From positions 558,001-622,000 of the forward strand of contig NZ_CP046622.1 in assembly GCF_009755665.1 (NCBI RefSeq): a stretch of 64,000 nucleotides of DNA, read 5' to 3'. The notes under the pieces were generated by a model that made no database searches, was not told the origin of the DNA, and saw nothing but the letters and a program-made list of their open reading frames with translations. Each line of letters begins with the position of its first letter. The stretch's first letter is position 1. Below are positions 51,285 to 61,321 of the stretch, in pieces. Origin of the DNA: Variovorax paradoxus. Its GTDB lineage: Bacteria; Pseudomonadota; Gammaproteobacteria; Burkholderiales; Burkholderiaceae_C. A program made the translations under genes and the position numbers.

Positions 51285-53990
51285 ATGAGTGAAATCAGCC
51301 GCACCGCCCTTTTCGGCAAGCTCAACTCGCTGGCCTACAAAGCCATCGAAGGCGCCACGGTGTTCTGCAAGATGCGGGGCAATCCGTATGTGGAGCTGGA
51401 GCACTGGTTCGCCCAACTGCTGCAGGCGCAGGACTCGGATCTGCACCGCGTGATCCAGCACTACGGGCTCGACGTTTCGGTGATTGCCAAGGACATGACT
51501 GCCGCGCTCGACCGCCTGCCGCGCGGCGCCACTGCCATCAGCGACTTTTCTCCGCACATCGAGAACGCCATCGAGCGTGCCTGGACCTACGCCACGCTGC
51601 AGTTCGGCGAGGCGCAGGTGCGCACCGGCTACATCCTGGTGGGCATGCTCAAGACGCAGAGCATGCGCAACCCGCTCTTCGGCTTGTCGAAGCAGTTCGA
51701 GAAGGTCAAAGTCGAAGACCTGGCCGACAACTTCGTGAAGATCTGCGACGCCTCGCCCGAATCGCAGATGCGCGCGCAGGACGGCACCGGCATGGGCAGC
51801 GGCGCGCCGGGCGAAGACTCGGGCGCGATGGCGCCGGCTGCCATGGGCAAGGGCGACGCGTTGAAGAAGTTCGCAGTCGACCTGACGGAGAAGGCCAAGA
51901 AGGGCGAGATGGACCCGGTGACCGGGCGCGACGAAGAAATCCGCCAGATCGTCGACATCCTGATGCGCCGCCGCCAGAACAACCCGCTGCTCACCGGCGA
52001 GGCGGGCGTTGGCAAGACCGCGGTGGTCGAAGGCTTTGCACAGCGCCTTGCGCGCGGCGACGTGCCGCCGCAGCTGAAGGACGTGAAGCTGCTCACGCTC
52101 GACATCGGCCTGTTGCAGGCGGGCGCCAGCATGAAGGGCGAGTTCGAGCAGCGCCTGCGCCAGGTGATCGACGAGGTGCAGAGCTCGCCCACGCCCATCA
52201 TTCTTTTCATCGACGAGATCCACACGCTGGTGGGGGCCGGCGGCGCGGCGGGCACCGGCGATGCGGCCAACCTGTTGAAGCCTGCGTTGGCGCGCGGCAA
52301 CCTGCGCACCATCGGTGCCACCACCTGGGCCGAGTACAAGAAGTACATCGAGAAAGACCCGGCGCTCACGCGGCGCTTTCAGGTGGTGCAGGTGCCCGAG
52401 CCCGACGAGGTCAAGGCCATTCTGATGCTGCGCGGCGTGGCCAGCGTGCTCGAAAAGCACCACCGCGTGCAGTTGCTCGACGAAGCCATCGAAGCGGCCG
52501 TGAAGCTGAGCCACCGCTACATTCCCGCGCGCCAGCTGCCCGACAAGGCCGTGAGCCTGCTGGACACGGCCTGCGCGCGCGTGGCGGTGTCGCAGCACGC
52601 CACGCCGCCCGAGGTGGAAGACTGCATGCGCCGCATCGAGGGGCTCACGGTCGAGCAGGAGATCATCGGCCGCGAGGCCACCATCGGCATCGACGTGACC
52701 AAGCGCTCGGCGCAGGTGGAGGCGCTGCTGGTCGAGTCGAAGCTGCAGCTCGAAGGCTTGAATGCGCGCTGGCAGGAAGAAAAAGGGCTGGTCGACCGGC
52801 TGCTTGAGTTGCGTGCGAAGCTGCGGGCGGGGAACAAGCCGGTGGATGCATCGGCGGGCGGAGGCGGCCAGGAAGGCAATGGCATTGCCGCCTCTCCAGA
52901 TCGCACCGCGCTGCTCGAAGAGTTGCATGCGCTGCAGGCGAAGATCCATGCGGTGCAGGGCGAGTCGCCGCTCATCCTGCCTTCGGTCGACGAGCAGGCC
53001 GTGGCTTCGGTGGTGGCGGACTGGACGGGCATTCCCGTCGGCCGCATGGTCAAGAACGAAGTCGAGGCGGTGCTGAAGCTCGCCGACACGCTGAACCAAC
53101 GCGTCATCGGCCAGAAGCACGGCCTGGAAATGATCGCGCGGCGGATTCAAACGTCTCGCGCGCGGCTCGACAACCCGCAGAAACCCATCGGCGTGTTCAT
53201 GCTCTGCGGCACCTCGGGCGTGGGCAAGACCGAGACCGCACTGGCTCTGGCCGAGGCGCTCTACGGTGGCGAGCAGAACATCATCACCATCAACATGAGC
53301 GAGTTCCAGGAGGCGCACACCGTCTCCACGCTCAAGGGTGCGCCGCCCGGCTACGTGGGCTACGGCGAGGGCGGCATCCTGACTGAAGCCGTGCGCCGCC
53401 GGCCCTACAGCGTGGTGCTGCTCGACGAGGTCGAAAAGGCTCACCCCGACGTGCACGAGATCTTCTTCCAGGTGTTCGACAAGGGCTGGATGGAAGACGG
53501 CGAGGGCCGCATGATCGATTTCAAGAACACGATCATCCTGCTCACCACCAATGCCGGCAGCGAGCTGGTGATGAGCATGTGCCGCGACCCCGAGCTGCTG
53601 CCCGATTCGAACGCACTGGCAGATGCCTTGAAGGCACCGCTCATGAAGGTGTTTCCGCCCGCGCTGCTGGGCCGCATCGTCACCATTCCCTACTACCCGC
53701 TGTCGCCAGACATGATGAAGAAGATCGTGCGGCTGCAGCTGGGCCGCATCAAGAAGCGCGTGGAGACCAACCACGGCGTGCCCTTCGAGTACAGCGACGC
53801 GGTGGTCGACCAGGTGGTTGCGCGCTGCCAGGACCCGGAGTCCGGCGGGCGTGTGATCGACGCGATCTTGACCAACACCGTGCTGCCGACGATTTCGGTC
53901 GAGTACCTGCAACGGCTGGCCTCGGGCGGCGAGATTCGCCGCGTGGCGCTGGACGTGAAGGACGCCGACTTTACCTACGCCTTCGACTGA
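51285..53990 (+). CDS. tssH: T6SS sheath-recycling ATPase ClpV (TssH)
   Basis: ClpV is a AAA+ ATPase of the ClpB type that disassembles contracted TssB/TssC sheaths. The 901-residue protein has an N-terminal Clp domain that binds TssC. The first AAA domain has Walker A LLTGEAGVGKTAVVEG near 238 and Walker B IILFIDEIHTLVGAGG. A short middle domain follows, then the second AAA domain has Walker A CGTSGVGKTETALAL near 643 and Walker B SVVLLDEVEKAHPD. Both ATP sites look intact. The gene is 40 bases after tssG and 20 bases before vgrG1. Confidence 0.97.
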   Translation: MSEISRTALFGKLNSLAYKAIEGATVFCKMRGNPYVELEHWFAQLLQAQDSDLHRVIQHYGLDVSVIAKDMTAALDRLPRGATAISDFSPHIENAIERAWTYATLQFGEAQVRTGYILVGMLKTQSMRNPLFGLSKQFEKVKVEDLADNFVKICDASPESQMRAQDGTGMGSGAPGEDSGAMAPAAMGKGDALKKFAVDLTEKAKKGEMDPVTGRDEEIRQIVDILMRRRQNNPLLTGEAGVGKTAVVEGFAQRLARGDVPPQLKDVKLLTLDIGLLQAGASMKGEFEQRLRQVIDEVQSSPTPIILFIDEIHTLVGAGGAAGTGDAANLLKPALARGNLRTIGATTWAEYKKYIEKDPALTRRFQVVQVPEPDEVKAILMLRGVASVLEKHHRVQLLDEAIEAAVKLSHRYIPARQLPDKAVSLLDTACARVAVSQHATPPEVEDCMRRIEGLTVEQEIIGREATIGIDVTKRSAQVEALLVESKLQLEGLNARWQEEKGLVDRLLELRAKLRAGNKPVDASAGGGGQEGNGIAASPDRTALLEELHALQAKIHAVQGESPLILPSVDEQAVASVVADWTGIPVGRMVKNEVEAVLKLADTLNQRVIGQKHGLEMIARRIQTSRARLDNPQKPIGVFMLCGTSGVGKTETALALAEALYGGEQNIITINMSEFQEAHTVSTLKGAPPGYVGYGEGGILTEAVRRRPYSVVLLDEVEKAHPDVHEIFFQVFDKGWMEDGEGRMIDFKNTIILLTTNAGSELVMSMCRDPELLPDSNALADALKAPLMKVFPPALLGRIVTIPYYPLSPDMMKKIVRLQLGRIKKRVETNHGVPFEYSDAVVDQVVARCQDPESGGRVIDAILTNTVLPTISVEYLQRLASGGEIRRVALDVKDADFTYAFD

Positions 53991-54010
53991 AACAACACAA
54001 GCACCCCGAC

Positions 54011-56911
54011 ATGGCTGAAGAAAAGTTCCACATCAAGAGTGACTCGCCTGCCGTCGACGATCTGATGTTCTGGAGCCTTGCGGGGCATGAGGCGCTGTCG
54101 CGCGCTTCGTTCTACGAGCTCACGGTGGTTTCGAAGAACCGGGCAATCAGCGCGACCGACATCCTGGGCCGCGCCTTCGATGTCGTGATCGATTTTGCCG
54201 ACGCGGACGGCGGCACGCACCAGCGGCACTGCCATGGCCATGCGGTGCGCTTTGTGCGCGCACAGGAACTCGGGCGCTATTTCGAGTACCGGATCACCTT
54301 GCGCTCCTGGTTCTGGCTGCTGACCAAGCGGAAGAACTCGCGGATCTTCCAGGTGAAGCCCACCCTGGAGGTGTTCGACGCGACGCTGGACGACAGTCCT
54401 ATCAAGCGCGTCAAGAAGACCAATGTGGACCAGGTCATCGGCAAGCACGACGCATTGCGCTACTGCGTGCAATTCGAAGAGAGCGACTACAACTTCCTGT
54501 CGCGCCTGATGGAGCAGGAGGGCATCCATTACTGGTTCGACGCGCACGATGCTCCCGGCACGATGTACCTGGCCGACGCCAGCGACATTGCGCACGCAGC
54601 ACTGCCTGTCACCGACACGCTCGCGCATGTGGCCGAGCAACGCAGCGAAGCGCGCTTCAACGAGATCAGCCGCTGGGTTTCGGCCACTCGCCTGGATACG
54701 GGCAAGTACGCTTCGACCGACAGCAACTTCAAGACGATCAACACGCTGCTCGGCGTCACGGCCGACGGTTCCGCCGATTGCGAACTCGCCGATCTCGAAA
54801 GCTTCGAGTTTCCTGGGGGTTATTTCCACAAGGAAACGTCCGAGGTCGTCGGCGCAGTTCGCCGCGATGAATTGATCGGCCGCCGAGAGCGGCACTGGGC
54901 CCTGACTGCGTGGCCCGACGTGTCCGCGGGGCGCAGCTTCAAGTTCGAGGGCGACCCCGACGGCACTCGCGACGGCGAATACTCCATCGCGGCCTGCACG
55001 TTCTTCGTGAGCCATCCCGGCTATGAGGGCCTTGACCAGGCCCCGCAGCCCCAGCCGGTGGCAGACATGCTGCGCGCGGTGCTCTCCGACGATCCGCCCA
55101 ACATGGAGAACCTGGCCATCGTCCAGGACCTGTTCGAAAGCGCGCCCCAACTGCGTGGAGACGGGCGCGATGCCAGCGTCTTCGTGGCGACGGTCATGCC
55201 GCAGGCCATGCCCTACCGGCCCCCTCGCCTGACACCGACCGTCCGGATGCCCGGCTTGCAGTCGGCCATCGTGGTGGGCCCCAAAGGCCAGGAGAACGAG
55301 CCCTATGTCGATGAGTTCGGAAGGGTCAAGGTCCACTTCCACTGGGACCGCTACGACGAGAGTAACGAGAAGTCCACTTGCTGGGTGCGCGTGTCCCAGC
55401 CCTGGGCGGGAAAGAACTGGGGCGGCTATTTCATGCCGCGCATCGGGCAGGAGGTGCTGGTCGACTTCCTGGAGGGCAACCCGAACCGCCCGGTGATCGT
55501 CGGGCGGGTCTACAACGACGATCAGCCGATTCCCTACCAGTCGCCTACGCAAAGCGGCTTCAAGACCCGGTCGACGCCCAAGGGAGGTTCGGGGAACTAC
55601 AACGAGATCATGTTCGAGGACAAGAAGGGCGCCGAGAACATCAACGTCCATGCCGAGCGCAACATGTCGCGCTCGGTGGAAGCCGACGACTCGACCACGG
55701 TCGGCCACGACCAGAGCGTCACGGTGGAGAACGATCGTACGGTGCACACCATCGGCAACGAGAAACGCGAAGTCGACAAGGACCAGCGCAACATCGTTCA
55801 CCAGCACCAGCACACCAACGTGACCTGGTGCCAGTACAACAACATCGGCCAGCACCAGCAGAACATCATCGGCGACAAGGGGCAGTTCAACCAGATCGCC
55901 GGCAAGGTCGACATGATCATCGGCCAGACCTTGAACACCAACGTCACTGGCGCCATGACGCAGCACTCGGCCTCGCTGGCTCTGACCTCGGGGCCGGTGA
56001 CGATGGGGGTGGGGGCGCTGGCGATCACTTCCTCCGGCAACATCAGTGTGGCCTCTGCCTCCGACCGGAAGGACACGACAGGCGGAAGCCACCTGATAGC
56101 GGCAACCTCCGGCGTCAAGATCGTGAGTGCGGGCGATGTGGACCTGATGTCCTACGCGAACATCAACCAGACCTCGACAGGCTCCAACACGACCGTTCTC
56201 GGGTCGAACAGCAGCGGCTATCTGGGCATGTCCAACGAAGCCAACATGGGCCTGGCGACCAGCACCTTCCTGGGGCTGCAGATGGGCAACTTCATGGGGG
56301 CCTCGATCGACAACGCCTTGGCCATCAGCATGGAGAACTGCGCGGGGCTGCGCATGGGCAACGTTGGCGCGCTCGATCTCAGCCTGTCCGCCTTCGACGT
56401 CGACTCGACCGGCATCAAGGTCGTCAATCCGGGCGCAGGCGGCGGCGCGGGCGCGGGCGCGATGATTGCGGTGTCGGCGCTGGCCGGTCTGGGCGCGGCC
56501 GCAATGGGAGTGGTCGGAGTGGCCGCAACGCTCCAGCAATATGCCGATGCGGCGAAGGCGCTGCGCGACACGGCCGCAGAACTCAACGACATGCCGGTGC
56601 TGCAAGCCAAGCTGAACGAAATGGCGTCAGCGGCCGATCGCAGGCTTCGCCAGGGGCGCGCCGGCGTTGGCGCCGCGGTCGGTGCAGTGGTCGGCGGAGT
56701 TTTGGCGGGCCCGGGCGGCGTGGCGATGGGTGCGGGACTGGGCGGCGCCGCCGGCGACGCGATCTTGCCCGCGACCGTCGCTACGCCGCCCGGTCCGCCG
56801 GCTCCGCACGAGGCCCCCAGGGCGGCGCCCACGCAGCCGACACCGCCGACCGCGCCGGGTGCACCCGGGCCGTCGAAAGGCGGAACGGGCGGCGGTTCGG
56901 GAGGCGGCTGA
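54011..56911 (+). CDS. vgrG: T6SS spike protein VgrG with glycine-rich C-terminal extension
   Basis: A 966-residue VgrG. The gp27-like part (about residues 1-400) has GRAFDVVIDFADADGG, YRITLRSWFWLLTKR, and ESDYNFLSRLMEQEGIHYWF. The gp5 OB part has DEFGRVKVHFHWDRYDE, CWVRVSQPWAGKNWGG and FMPRIGQEVLVDFLEGNPN. Beta-needle repeats follow. After about residue 810 comes an extension with two hydrophobic glycine-rich stretches (about 815-845 and 884-917), a proline-rich part and a final GGTGGGSGGG. The extension is not a recognised enzyme; it may bind cargo or act on membranes. The ATG follows clpV; the stop overlaps the next ATG by one base. Confidence 0.95.
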   Translation: MAEEKFHIKSDSPAVDDLMFWSLAGHEALSRASFYELTVVSKNRAISATDILGRAFDVVIDFADADGGTHQRHCHGHAVRFVRAQELGRYFEYRITLRSWFWLLTKRKNSRIFQVKPTLEVFDATLDDSPIKRVKKTNVDQVIGKHDALRYCVQFEESDYNFLSRLMEQEGIHYWFDAHDAPGTMYLADASDIAHAALPVTDTLAHVAEQRSEARFNEISRWVSATRLDTGKYASTDSNFKTINTLLGVTADGSADCELADLESFEFPGGYFHKETSEVVGAVRRDELIGRRERHWALTAWPDVSAGRSFKFEGDPDGTRDGEYSIAACTFFVSHPGYEGLDQAPQPQPVADMLRAVLSDDPPNMENLAIVQDLFESAPQLRGDGRDASVFVATVMPQAMPYRPPRLTPTVRMPGLQSAIVVGPKGQENEPYVDEFGRVKVHFHWDRYDESNEKSTCWVRVSQPWAGKNWGGYFMPRIGQEVLVDFLEGNPNRPVIVGRVYNDDQPIPYQSPTQSGFKTRSTPKGGSGNYNEIMFEDKKGAENINVHAERNMSRSVEADDSTTVGHDQSVTVENDRTVHTIGNEKREVDKDQRNIVHQHQHTNVTWCQYNNIGQHQQNIIGDKGQFNQIAGKVDMIIGQTLNTNVTGAMTQHSASLALTSGPVTMGVGALAITSSGNISVASASDRKDTTGGSHLIAATSGVKIVSAGDVDLMSYANINQTSTGSNTTVLGSNSSGYLGMSNEANMGLATSTFLGLQMGNFMGASIDNALAISMENCAGLRMGNVGALDLSLSAFDVDSTGIKVVNPGAGGGAGAGAMIAVSALAGLGAAAMGVVGVAATLQQYADAAKALRDTAAELNDMPVLQAKLNEMASAADRRLRQGRAGVGAAVGAVVGGVLAGPGGVAMGAGLGGAAGDAILPATVATPPGPPAPHEAPRAAPTQPTPPTAPGAPGPSKGGTGGGSGGG

Positions 56912-59535
56912 TGCAGGTCTACAAGCCGCTGTCGCTGGGGCTGCTCAGTCGCGCTGTCGAGTACCGCAAGCGCTTCGGACTGTGCCTGAGCGGCTTCCTT
57001 CACCTGCCTTTCGAGCAAGGCGAAACCGGCCGGATCTGGGGCGAACAATCGTTGTGGAACTTTGTGGCAAGCGAGATGGCCACCCCCCTGCTCGACGAGG
57101 GCGTTGCCAAGCTCACGCCGGAATTCCTGGTGCATGGCCATGCGTATCCGGGGCCCGAGGCCGCGCAGGGGTGTGCCGTGCGGGCGCGCCTCGGGGGCAC
57201 TGAAAAAACCGTCCTCGCCTTTTCCAACCGGTATTGGGACGGCGATGCGCCCAAGGTGCTTCCTGCTGCCGGCGAGCCGATTCCGCTGAGCTGGGACAAA
57301 GCTTACGGCGGCCCGGACTACCCGCTCAATTCGGTAGGCGCGGGACGCATCGAGACTCAGGGGCGGCGCTGGCTGCCCAACCTGGAGCTGCCGAGTTCGC
57401 GCGTGCTCACGCCGCGTTCGGAAGTGATTCCCGCCGGTTTCGGCCCGCTCGAGAGCGTGCATCCGCAGCGGGTGAAGTACCGGGGTACTTACGACAACAG
57501 CTACCTCCAGGCGCATTCGCCGGGTTTCCCCCCCGACCTCGACTGGAAGCACTTCAATCTTGCACCCAGCGACCAGTGGCTGGCGGCGCCGCTGAAGGGC
57601 GACGAGCCCTTTGCCCTGGACAACCTGCATCCGACGCTAAGCCGCATCGAGGGCCGGTTGCCGGCGCTGCGCGTGCGGATGTTCGTGAACTACAACCTGG
57701 CCGGCGGCGACGGCTCGCAGCGGCAGAAGCTGCGCGAAGTACCGATGCGCCTCACCACGGTCTGGTTCTTTCCGCACGCGCAACGCATGGTGCTGGTCTT
57801 CCACGGCATGGCGGAGTGCGCGGAGGACGACGGCAGCGACATTGCCGCCGTGCTCGGCGGGGTGGAGCGGCTCGGCGAACCGAAGGACGACGCTCACTAC
57901 ATGGACGTGCTGGCGCGCCGGAGCGACCTGGTGGATGGCGGCATAGAGGCATTGAACGACGCCGACCTGCTGCCGGACGGCATCGACATGACGGATCCCG
58001 CAAGCGAGCAGATGCAGGAGGCCTTCAGGATGGACGGCCTTCAAGGCGACGCGCAGCGCCGCCGCGCCGAGATGGAAATCCAGCTCGCCCGCGAAGCCGC
58101 TGCGGCGCAAGGCAAGGACCCCGACGCGCTCGGCCTGCAGCTCACACCGCAGGAGAAGACACCGTCCATGGCCGAACTGCCGGCCTACATCAAGGCCAAG
58201 CGCGAGGAAGCGCGGGTGCAGCAATGGGCTGGCATCGAGCGGATCGCCGACGAGCTGAAACGCGCCATGGACCTGGAAGACGCGGGGAAGGTCGACCTCC
58301 GCAAGCTGGCGCATCGCGGCCCTCCGCGATACAACGCCGACCTGCACATGGCCGAGCTGATGGCCCAGCGCAGCCAGCGTGCCGTGTTCGATGCGGCCGC
58401 GGTCGAGCGCAAGCTGGGCCAGCGCGAAGCGGTGGAACGGGCACGCTACCTGCAAAGTGCCCATTTGCAGCCGCCCGCGCATGCCCTGCACGGCCAGGCC
58501 GCCGTCGACGGCCGCACGCAGCTGCGGTGGATGCTCGAGCATGGATTGCGCAATATGCCGGGCATCGATCTCACGGGGGCCGACCTGTCGGCCCTGGACC
58601 TGCGGGACGTGAATTTCACCGACGCGTGGCTCGAGAGCGCCAACCTTCAAGGGGCCAATGTATCGGGCGCCTGCTTCCAGCGGGCAGTGCTGGCGCATGC
58701 GAAGCTTGAGAAGGTGGTGGCGATCGGCACCGACTTCACAGCGGCCAACCTCGGGCACGCCACGTTGACCGATGCCGTGCTGGACGACGCCAAGCTGGTT
58801 GGCACGATGTTGAGCGGCTGCAACCTGGCGGTCACCCAACTCAGGGGAGCGAACGTCGCGGCGGCCCAACTGCTGGACACCACGTGGGGTGTGGCGGACT
58901 GGAGCCGCGTCCAGGGCCCGCAGTCGTTCTTCTACAAGCTGAAGCTGCAGGGGCTGCAGCTCACCGAGGCCGAACTCTCCGGCAGCAATTTCGTCGAGTG
59001 CGACCTCGGCGGTGTCGACCTGCGCGGCGCACGCCTGGGCTCCGCCACGTTCCTCCAATGCAACCTGGCCGGCGCGCGGCTCGAAGGCGCACAGCTGGAC
59101 GGCGCCGTGTTTGCCAAGGGCTGCTCGCTCGCGGGCGCCGACCTGTCGCAGGCCAGCCTGCGAAACGCCAACCTGGCGGAGGTCGACCTGAGCGGCGCCA
59201 AGCTCGTCAAGGCGCAACTGGCGGGCGCACATTTGTCCCTGGCGCAGCTCAATGGCTGCGACGCGCGGCTCGCAAACCTCGAAGGCGCGCTGCTTCGCCG
59301 GGCCGTGCTGACCCGGGCGCGGCTGGCGGGCGCCAGCTTCAAGGACGCCGTGCTCCAGCATGCCGACCTGCGCAGCGCCGACCTGCGCCAAGCCAACCTG
59401 TTCGGCGCCGACTTGTCGCGAACCAAGCTCGATGCCGACGTGCGCTTTGACGGCGCGCTGCTCGAGCGGGTTCGCACCTGGCCACGGCTGTCGCCCGCCC
59501 AGCAGGCGCAGTACGCAGTGGAGCGCCCGCTGTGA
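56911..59535 (+). CDS. DUF2169 and pentapeptide-repeat protein of the VgrG cassette
   Basis: An 874-residue protein. The N-terminal DUF2169 domain (about residues 15-320) includes PLSLGLLSRAVEYRKRFGLC, SWDKAYGGPDYPLNSVG and VPMRLTTVWFFPHAQRMVLV; this family is tied to VgrG genes and acts as a T6SS adaptor in some species. A helical, charged linker (about 370-530) follows, then pentapeptide repeats (about 550-860; LTGADLSALDLRDVNF, ANLQGANVSGACFQRAVLAH) interrupted near residues 655-690. The ATG shares one base with the vgrG stop. It probably loads or caps cargo on the spike. No catalytic motif is seen. Confidence 0.85.
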   Translation: MQVYKPLSLGLLSRAVEYRKRFGLCLSGFLHLPFEQGETGRIWGEQSLWNFVASEMATPLLDEGVAKLTPEFLVHGHAYPGPEAAQGCAVRARLGGTEKTVLAFSNRYWDGDAPKVLPAAGEPIPLSWDKAYGGPDYPLNSVGAGRIETQGRRWLPNLELPSSRVLTPRSEVIPAGFGPLESVHPQRVKYRGTYDNSYLQAHSPGFPPDLDWKHFNLAPSDQWLAAPLKGDEPFALDNLHPTLSRIEGRLPALRVRMFVNYNLAGGDGSQRQKLREVPMRLTTVWFFPHAQRMVLVFHGMAECAEDDGSDIAAVLGGVERLGEPKDDAHYMDVLARRSDLVDGGIEALNDADLLPDGIDMTDPASEQMQEAFRMDGLQGDAQRRRAEMEIQLAREAAAAQGKDPDALGLQLTPQEKTPSMAELPAYIKAKREEARVQQWAGIERIADELKRAMDLEDAGKVDLRKLAHRGPPRYNADLHMAELMAQRSQRAVFDAAAVERKLGQREAVERARYLQSAHLQPPAHALHGQAAVDGRTQLRWMLEHGLRNMPGIDLTGADLSALDLRDVNFTDAWLESANLQGANVSGACFQRAVLAHAKLEKVVAIGTDFTAANLGHATLTDAVLDDAKLVGTMLSGCNLAVTQLRGANVAAAQLLDTTWGVADWSRVQGPQSFFYKLKLQGLQLTEAELSGSNFVECDLGGVDLRGARLGSATFLQCNLAGARLEGAQLDGAVFAKGCSLAGADLSQASLRNANLAEVDLSGAKLVKAQLAGAHLSLAQLNGCDARLANLEGALLRRAVLTRARLAGASFKDAVLQHADLRSADLRQANLFGADLSRTKLDADVRFDGALLERVRTWPRLSPAQQAQYAVERPL

Positions 59536-60581
59536 AAGCCGAGACGCTTTCCTTCGTCGTCAGCATGGGTGAGCCCATCGACGGCCTGAAGCTGGCCAAA
59601 GGGCAGTTCGCCCGCACTTTCCTGGGCGGCGGGGTGTTCACCCACGCGCATCTGCAAGAGGCGGACTTCCGGGAGTCCGACCTGCGCGAGAGCGTGTTCG
59701 ATCAATGCACGCTCGACGGCGCGATGTTCGCCGGCGCCAACCTGCGCCGCGCTGTGTTCAATCGCTGCAAGCTCGACCATGCGGATTTTCGCGGCGCGAA
59801 TCTGCACGGCGCCACCTTCAGCGAATGCCAGCTGCCTCATGCCCAGTTTGCCCAGGCGTGGCTGGGCATGGCGACGGTATCGCGCTGCAAGCTCGACCAT
59901 GCCAGCCTGGCCGGTGCCGACCTCGAAGCGGCAACGCTGACCGAGTCGTCCCTGCTCGACGTCAACGCAGACGACACCCACTGGAAACACACCACGGTGC
60001 TGCAGTGCGATCTGGCGCAGTTGACGTGGGCACGCGCCCGAATGACGCGCAGTTCCTTCATCAAGAGTGCGATGCGCGGCCAATCGTTCGCGGGGCTGGT
60101 GCTCGACGGATGCCAGTTTTCATCCGCGGACCTGACGGGGACCAACTTTGGCGGCGCTTCGATCCGCCAGTGCAACTTTCAAAGCGCGGCGATCGCCGGC
60201 GCCGATTTCTCGCGTGCCTCGGGCGTCCAGGCCCTGTTCTGCGAGGCCCAGGGCGAGCGGGCGAACTTCACCGGGGCCAAGCTGCGGCAGTCGCTGTTCA
60301 CGGCGGGCCAGTTTCAAGGCGCATGCTTCGACGAGGCCGACCTGTATCAGTGCCACTTTGCGAACGCCCGCCTGGCGGGCGCCAGCATGGCCGGGGCCGA
60401 GCTGACCTACGCCGATTTCCGCCACGCCGATCTGACCGGCGCCGACCTGCGCCGGGCCACCATGCTGCGCGCCTGCCTGCACGGCAGCGCGACAGAGAAC
60501 GCCCGCATGACCGACCGTGGCCGTGCGCTCGAAACCGATCCCGAACTGGCCAAGGCCGAACGCTGGGCCGTGGCCGGGTGA
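59532..60581 (+). CDS. Pentapeptide-repeat protein of the VgrG cassette
   Basis: A 349-residue protein composed almost wholly of A(D/N)LxX pentapeptide repeats (EADFRESDLRESVFDQCTLD, ADFRGANLHGATFSE, ADLTGADLRRATMLRACL), predicted to fold as a right-handed quadrilateral beta-helix. Many Cys occur at repeat positions. The GTG start overlaps the preceding stop (GTGA); an internal ATG at 59565 is an alternative. It resembles the C-terminal half of the preceding protein, so it may have arisen by duplication. It could extend the spike, shield cargo, or act as an immunity-like or effector protein. Confidence 0.83.
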   Translation: MKAETLSFVVSMGEPIDGLKLAKGQFARTFLGGGVFTHAHLQEADFRESDLRESVFDQCTLDGAMFAGANLRRAVFNRCKLDHADFRGANLHGATFSECQLPHAQFAQAWLGMATVSRCKLDHASLAGADLEAATLTESSLLDVNADDTHWKHTTVLQCDLAQLTWARARMTRSSFIKSAMRGQSFAGLVLDGCQFSSADLTGTNFGGASIRQCNFQSAAIAGADFSRASGVQALFCEAQGERANFTGAKLRQSLFTAGQFQGACFDEADLYQCHFANARLAGASMAGAELTYADFRHADLTGADLRRATMLRACLHGSATENARMTDRGRALETDPELAKAERWAVAG

Positions 60582-60624
60582 CGCTAGCGCCAGGCGAACA
60601 TCACATGCTCCAAGGAGATATTCC

Positions 60625-61290
60625 ATGACACACAGCGGCACAGTCTCCGCAGTCCGCAAGCGCACCGCCGAGTTCGGCGGCATGCCGGCGGGAGCGATGC
60701 TCGCGCAGCATTGCGTCGGCTTGGTCGTCGCCTGCAATGACGACGGCTTCACCATCGCCAGCGGTTCTCAGCGCGTGCGCGGCCGGCGGGCGGTCAGTTG
60801 CCTGCTGGAGCCTTGCGTCGGCGATACCGTGGCCGGTCTGCTGGTCGCGCCCGAGGAACTGTGGGTGGTTGCCGTGCTCCAGCGCGAGGACGGCGTGGCG
60901 CATGTGCTGCGGTGCCACGGGCCGACGCGGCTGCAAGTGGATGGCGGCGCGCTGACGCTCGACGCGCGCGAGCTGGCTGTGGCGGCCGGCAATTTTTCGG
61001 TGCATGCGGCGACAGCGAGGTTCGCGGTGGACGACACGCAGTGGATCGGCCAGAAGCTGCACTTCATCGGCAGCACCGTGAAGTTCGTCGGTGCCGTGTT
61101 CTCCACGGTCTTTGAACGGGTGGCCCATTTCAGCAAGAGCCATGTGCGGACCACGGAAGGTATCGATCGTGTGCAGGCGATGCACATCGAATGCGAGGCG
61201 GAGCAGCTGGCCCGCATTTCCGGGCAGCACCTGCTCTTGAACGGGCAGGATCTCGTGAAGGCGCGCGGCGGTCAGATTCACTTCGGCTGA
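60625..61290 (+). CDS. DUF3540 protein of the VgrG cassette
   Basis: A 221-residue protein matching DUF3540, a family found beside VgrG, DUF2169 and PAAR-like genes. It starts MTHSGTVSAVRKRTAEFGG; an AAGGAG lies seven bases before the ATG, one of the few strong ribosome binding sites here. The middle (VVACNDDGFTIASGSQRVRG, VGDTVAGLLVAPEELWVVAV) has the small beta-barrel look of a VgrG OB region. The C-terminal part (LTLDARELAVAAGNFSVHA, ISGQHLLLNGQDLV) resembles VgrG needle repeats. A spike-like adaptor is the best reading; its activity is unknown. Confidence 0.82.
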   Translation: MTHSGTVSAVRKRTAEFGGMPAGAMLAQHCVGLVVACNDDGFTIASGSQRVRGRRAVSCLLEPCVGDTVAGLLVAPEELWVVAVLQREDGVAHVLRCHGPTRLQVDGGALTLDARELAVAAGNFSVHAATARFAVDDTQWIGQKLHFIGSTVKFVGAVFSTVFERVAHFSKSHVRTTEGIDRVQAMHIECEAEQLARISGQHLLLNGQDLVKARGGQIHFG

Positions 61291-61321
61291 GCCGAGTACT
61301 TCATTTCAACCGGAGTCCGAC

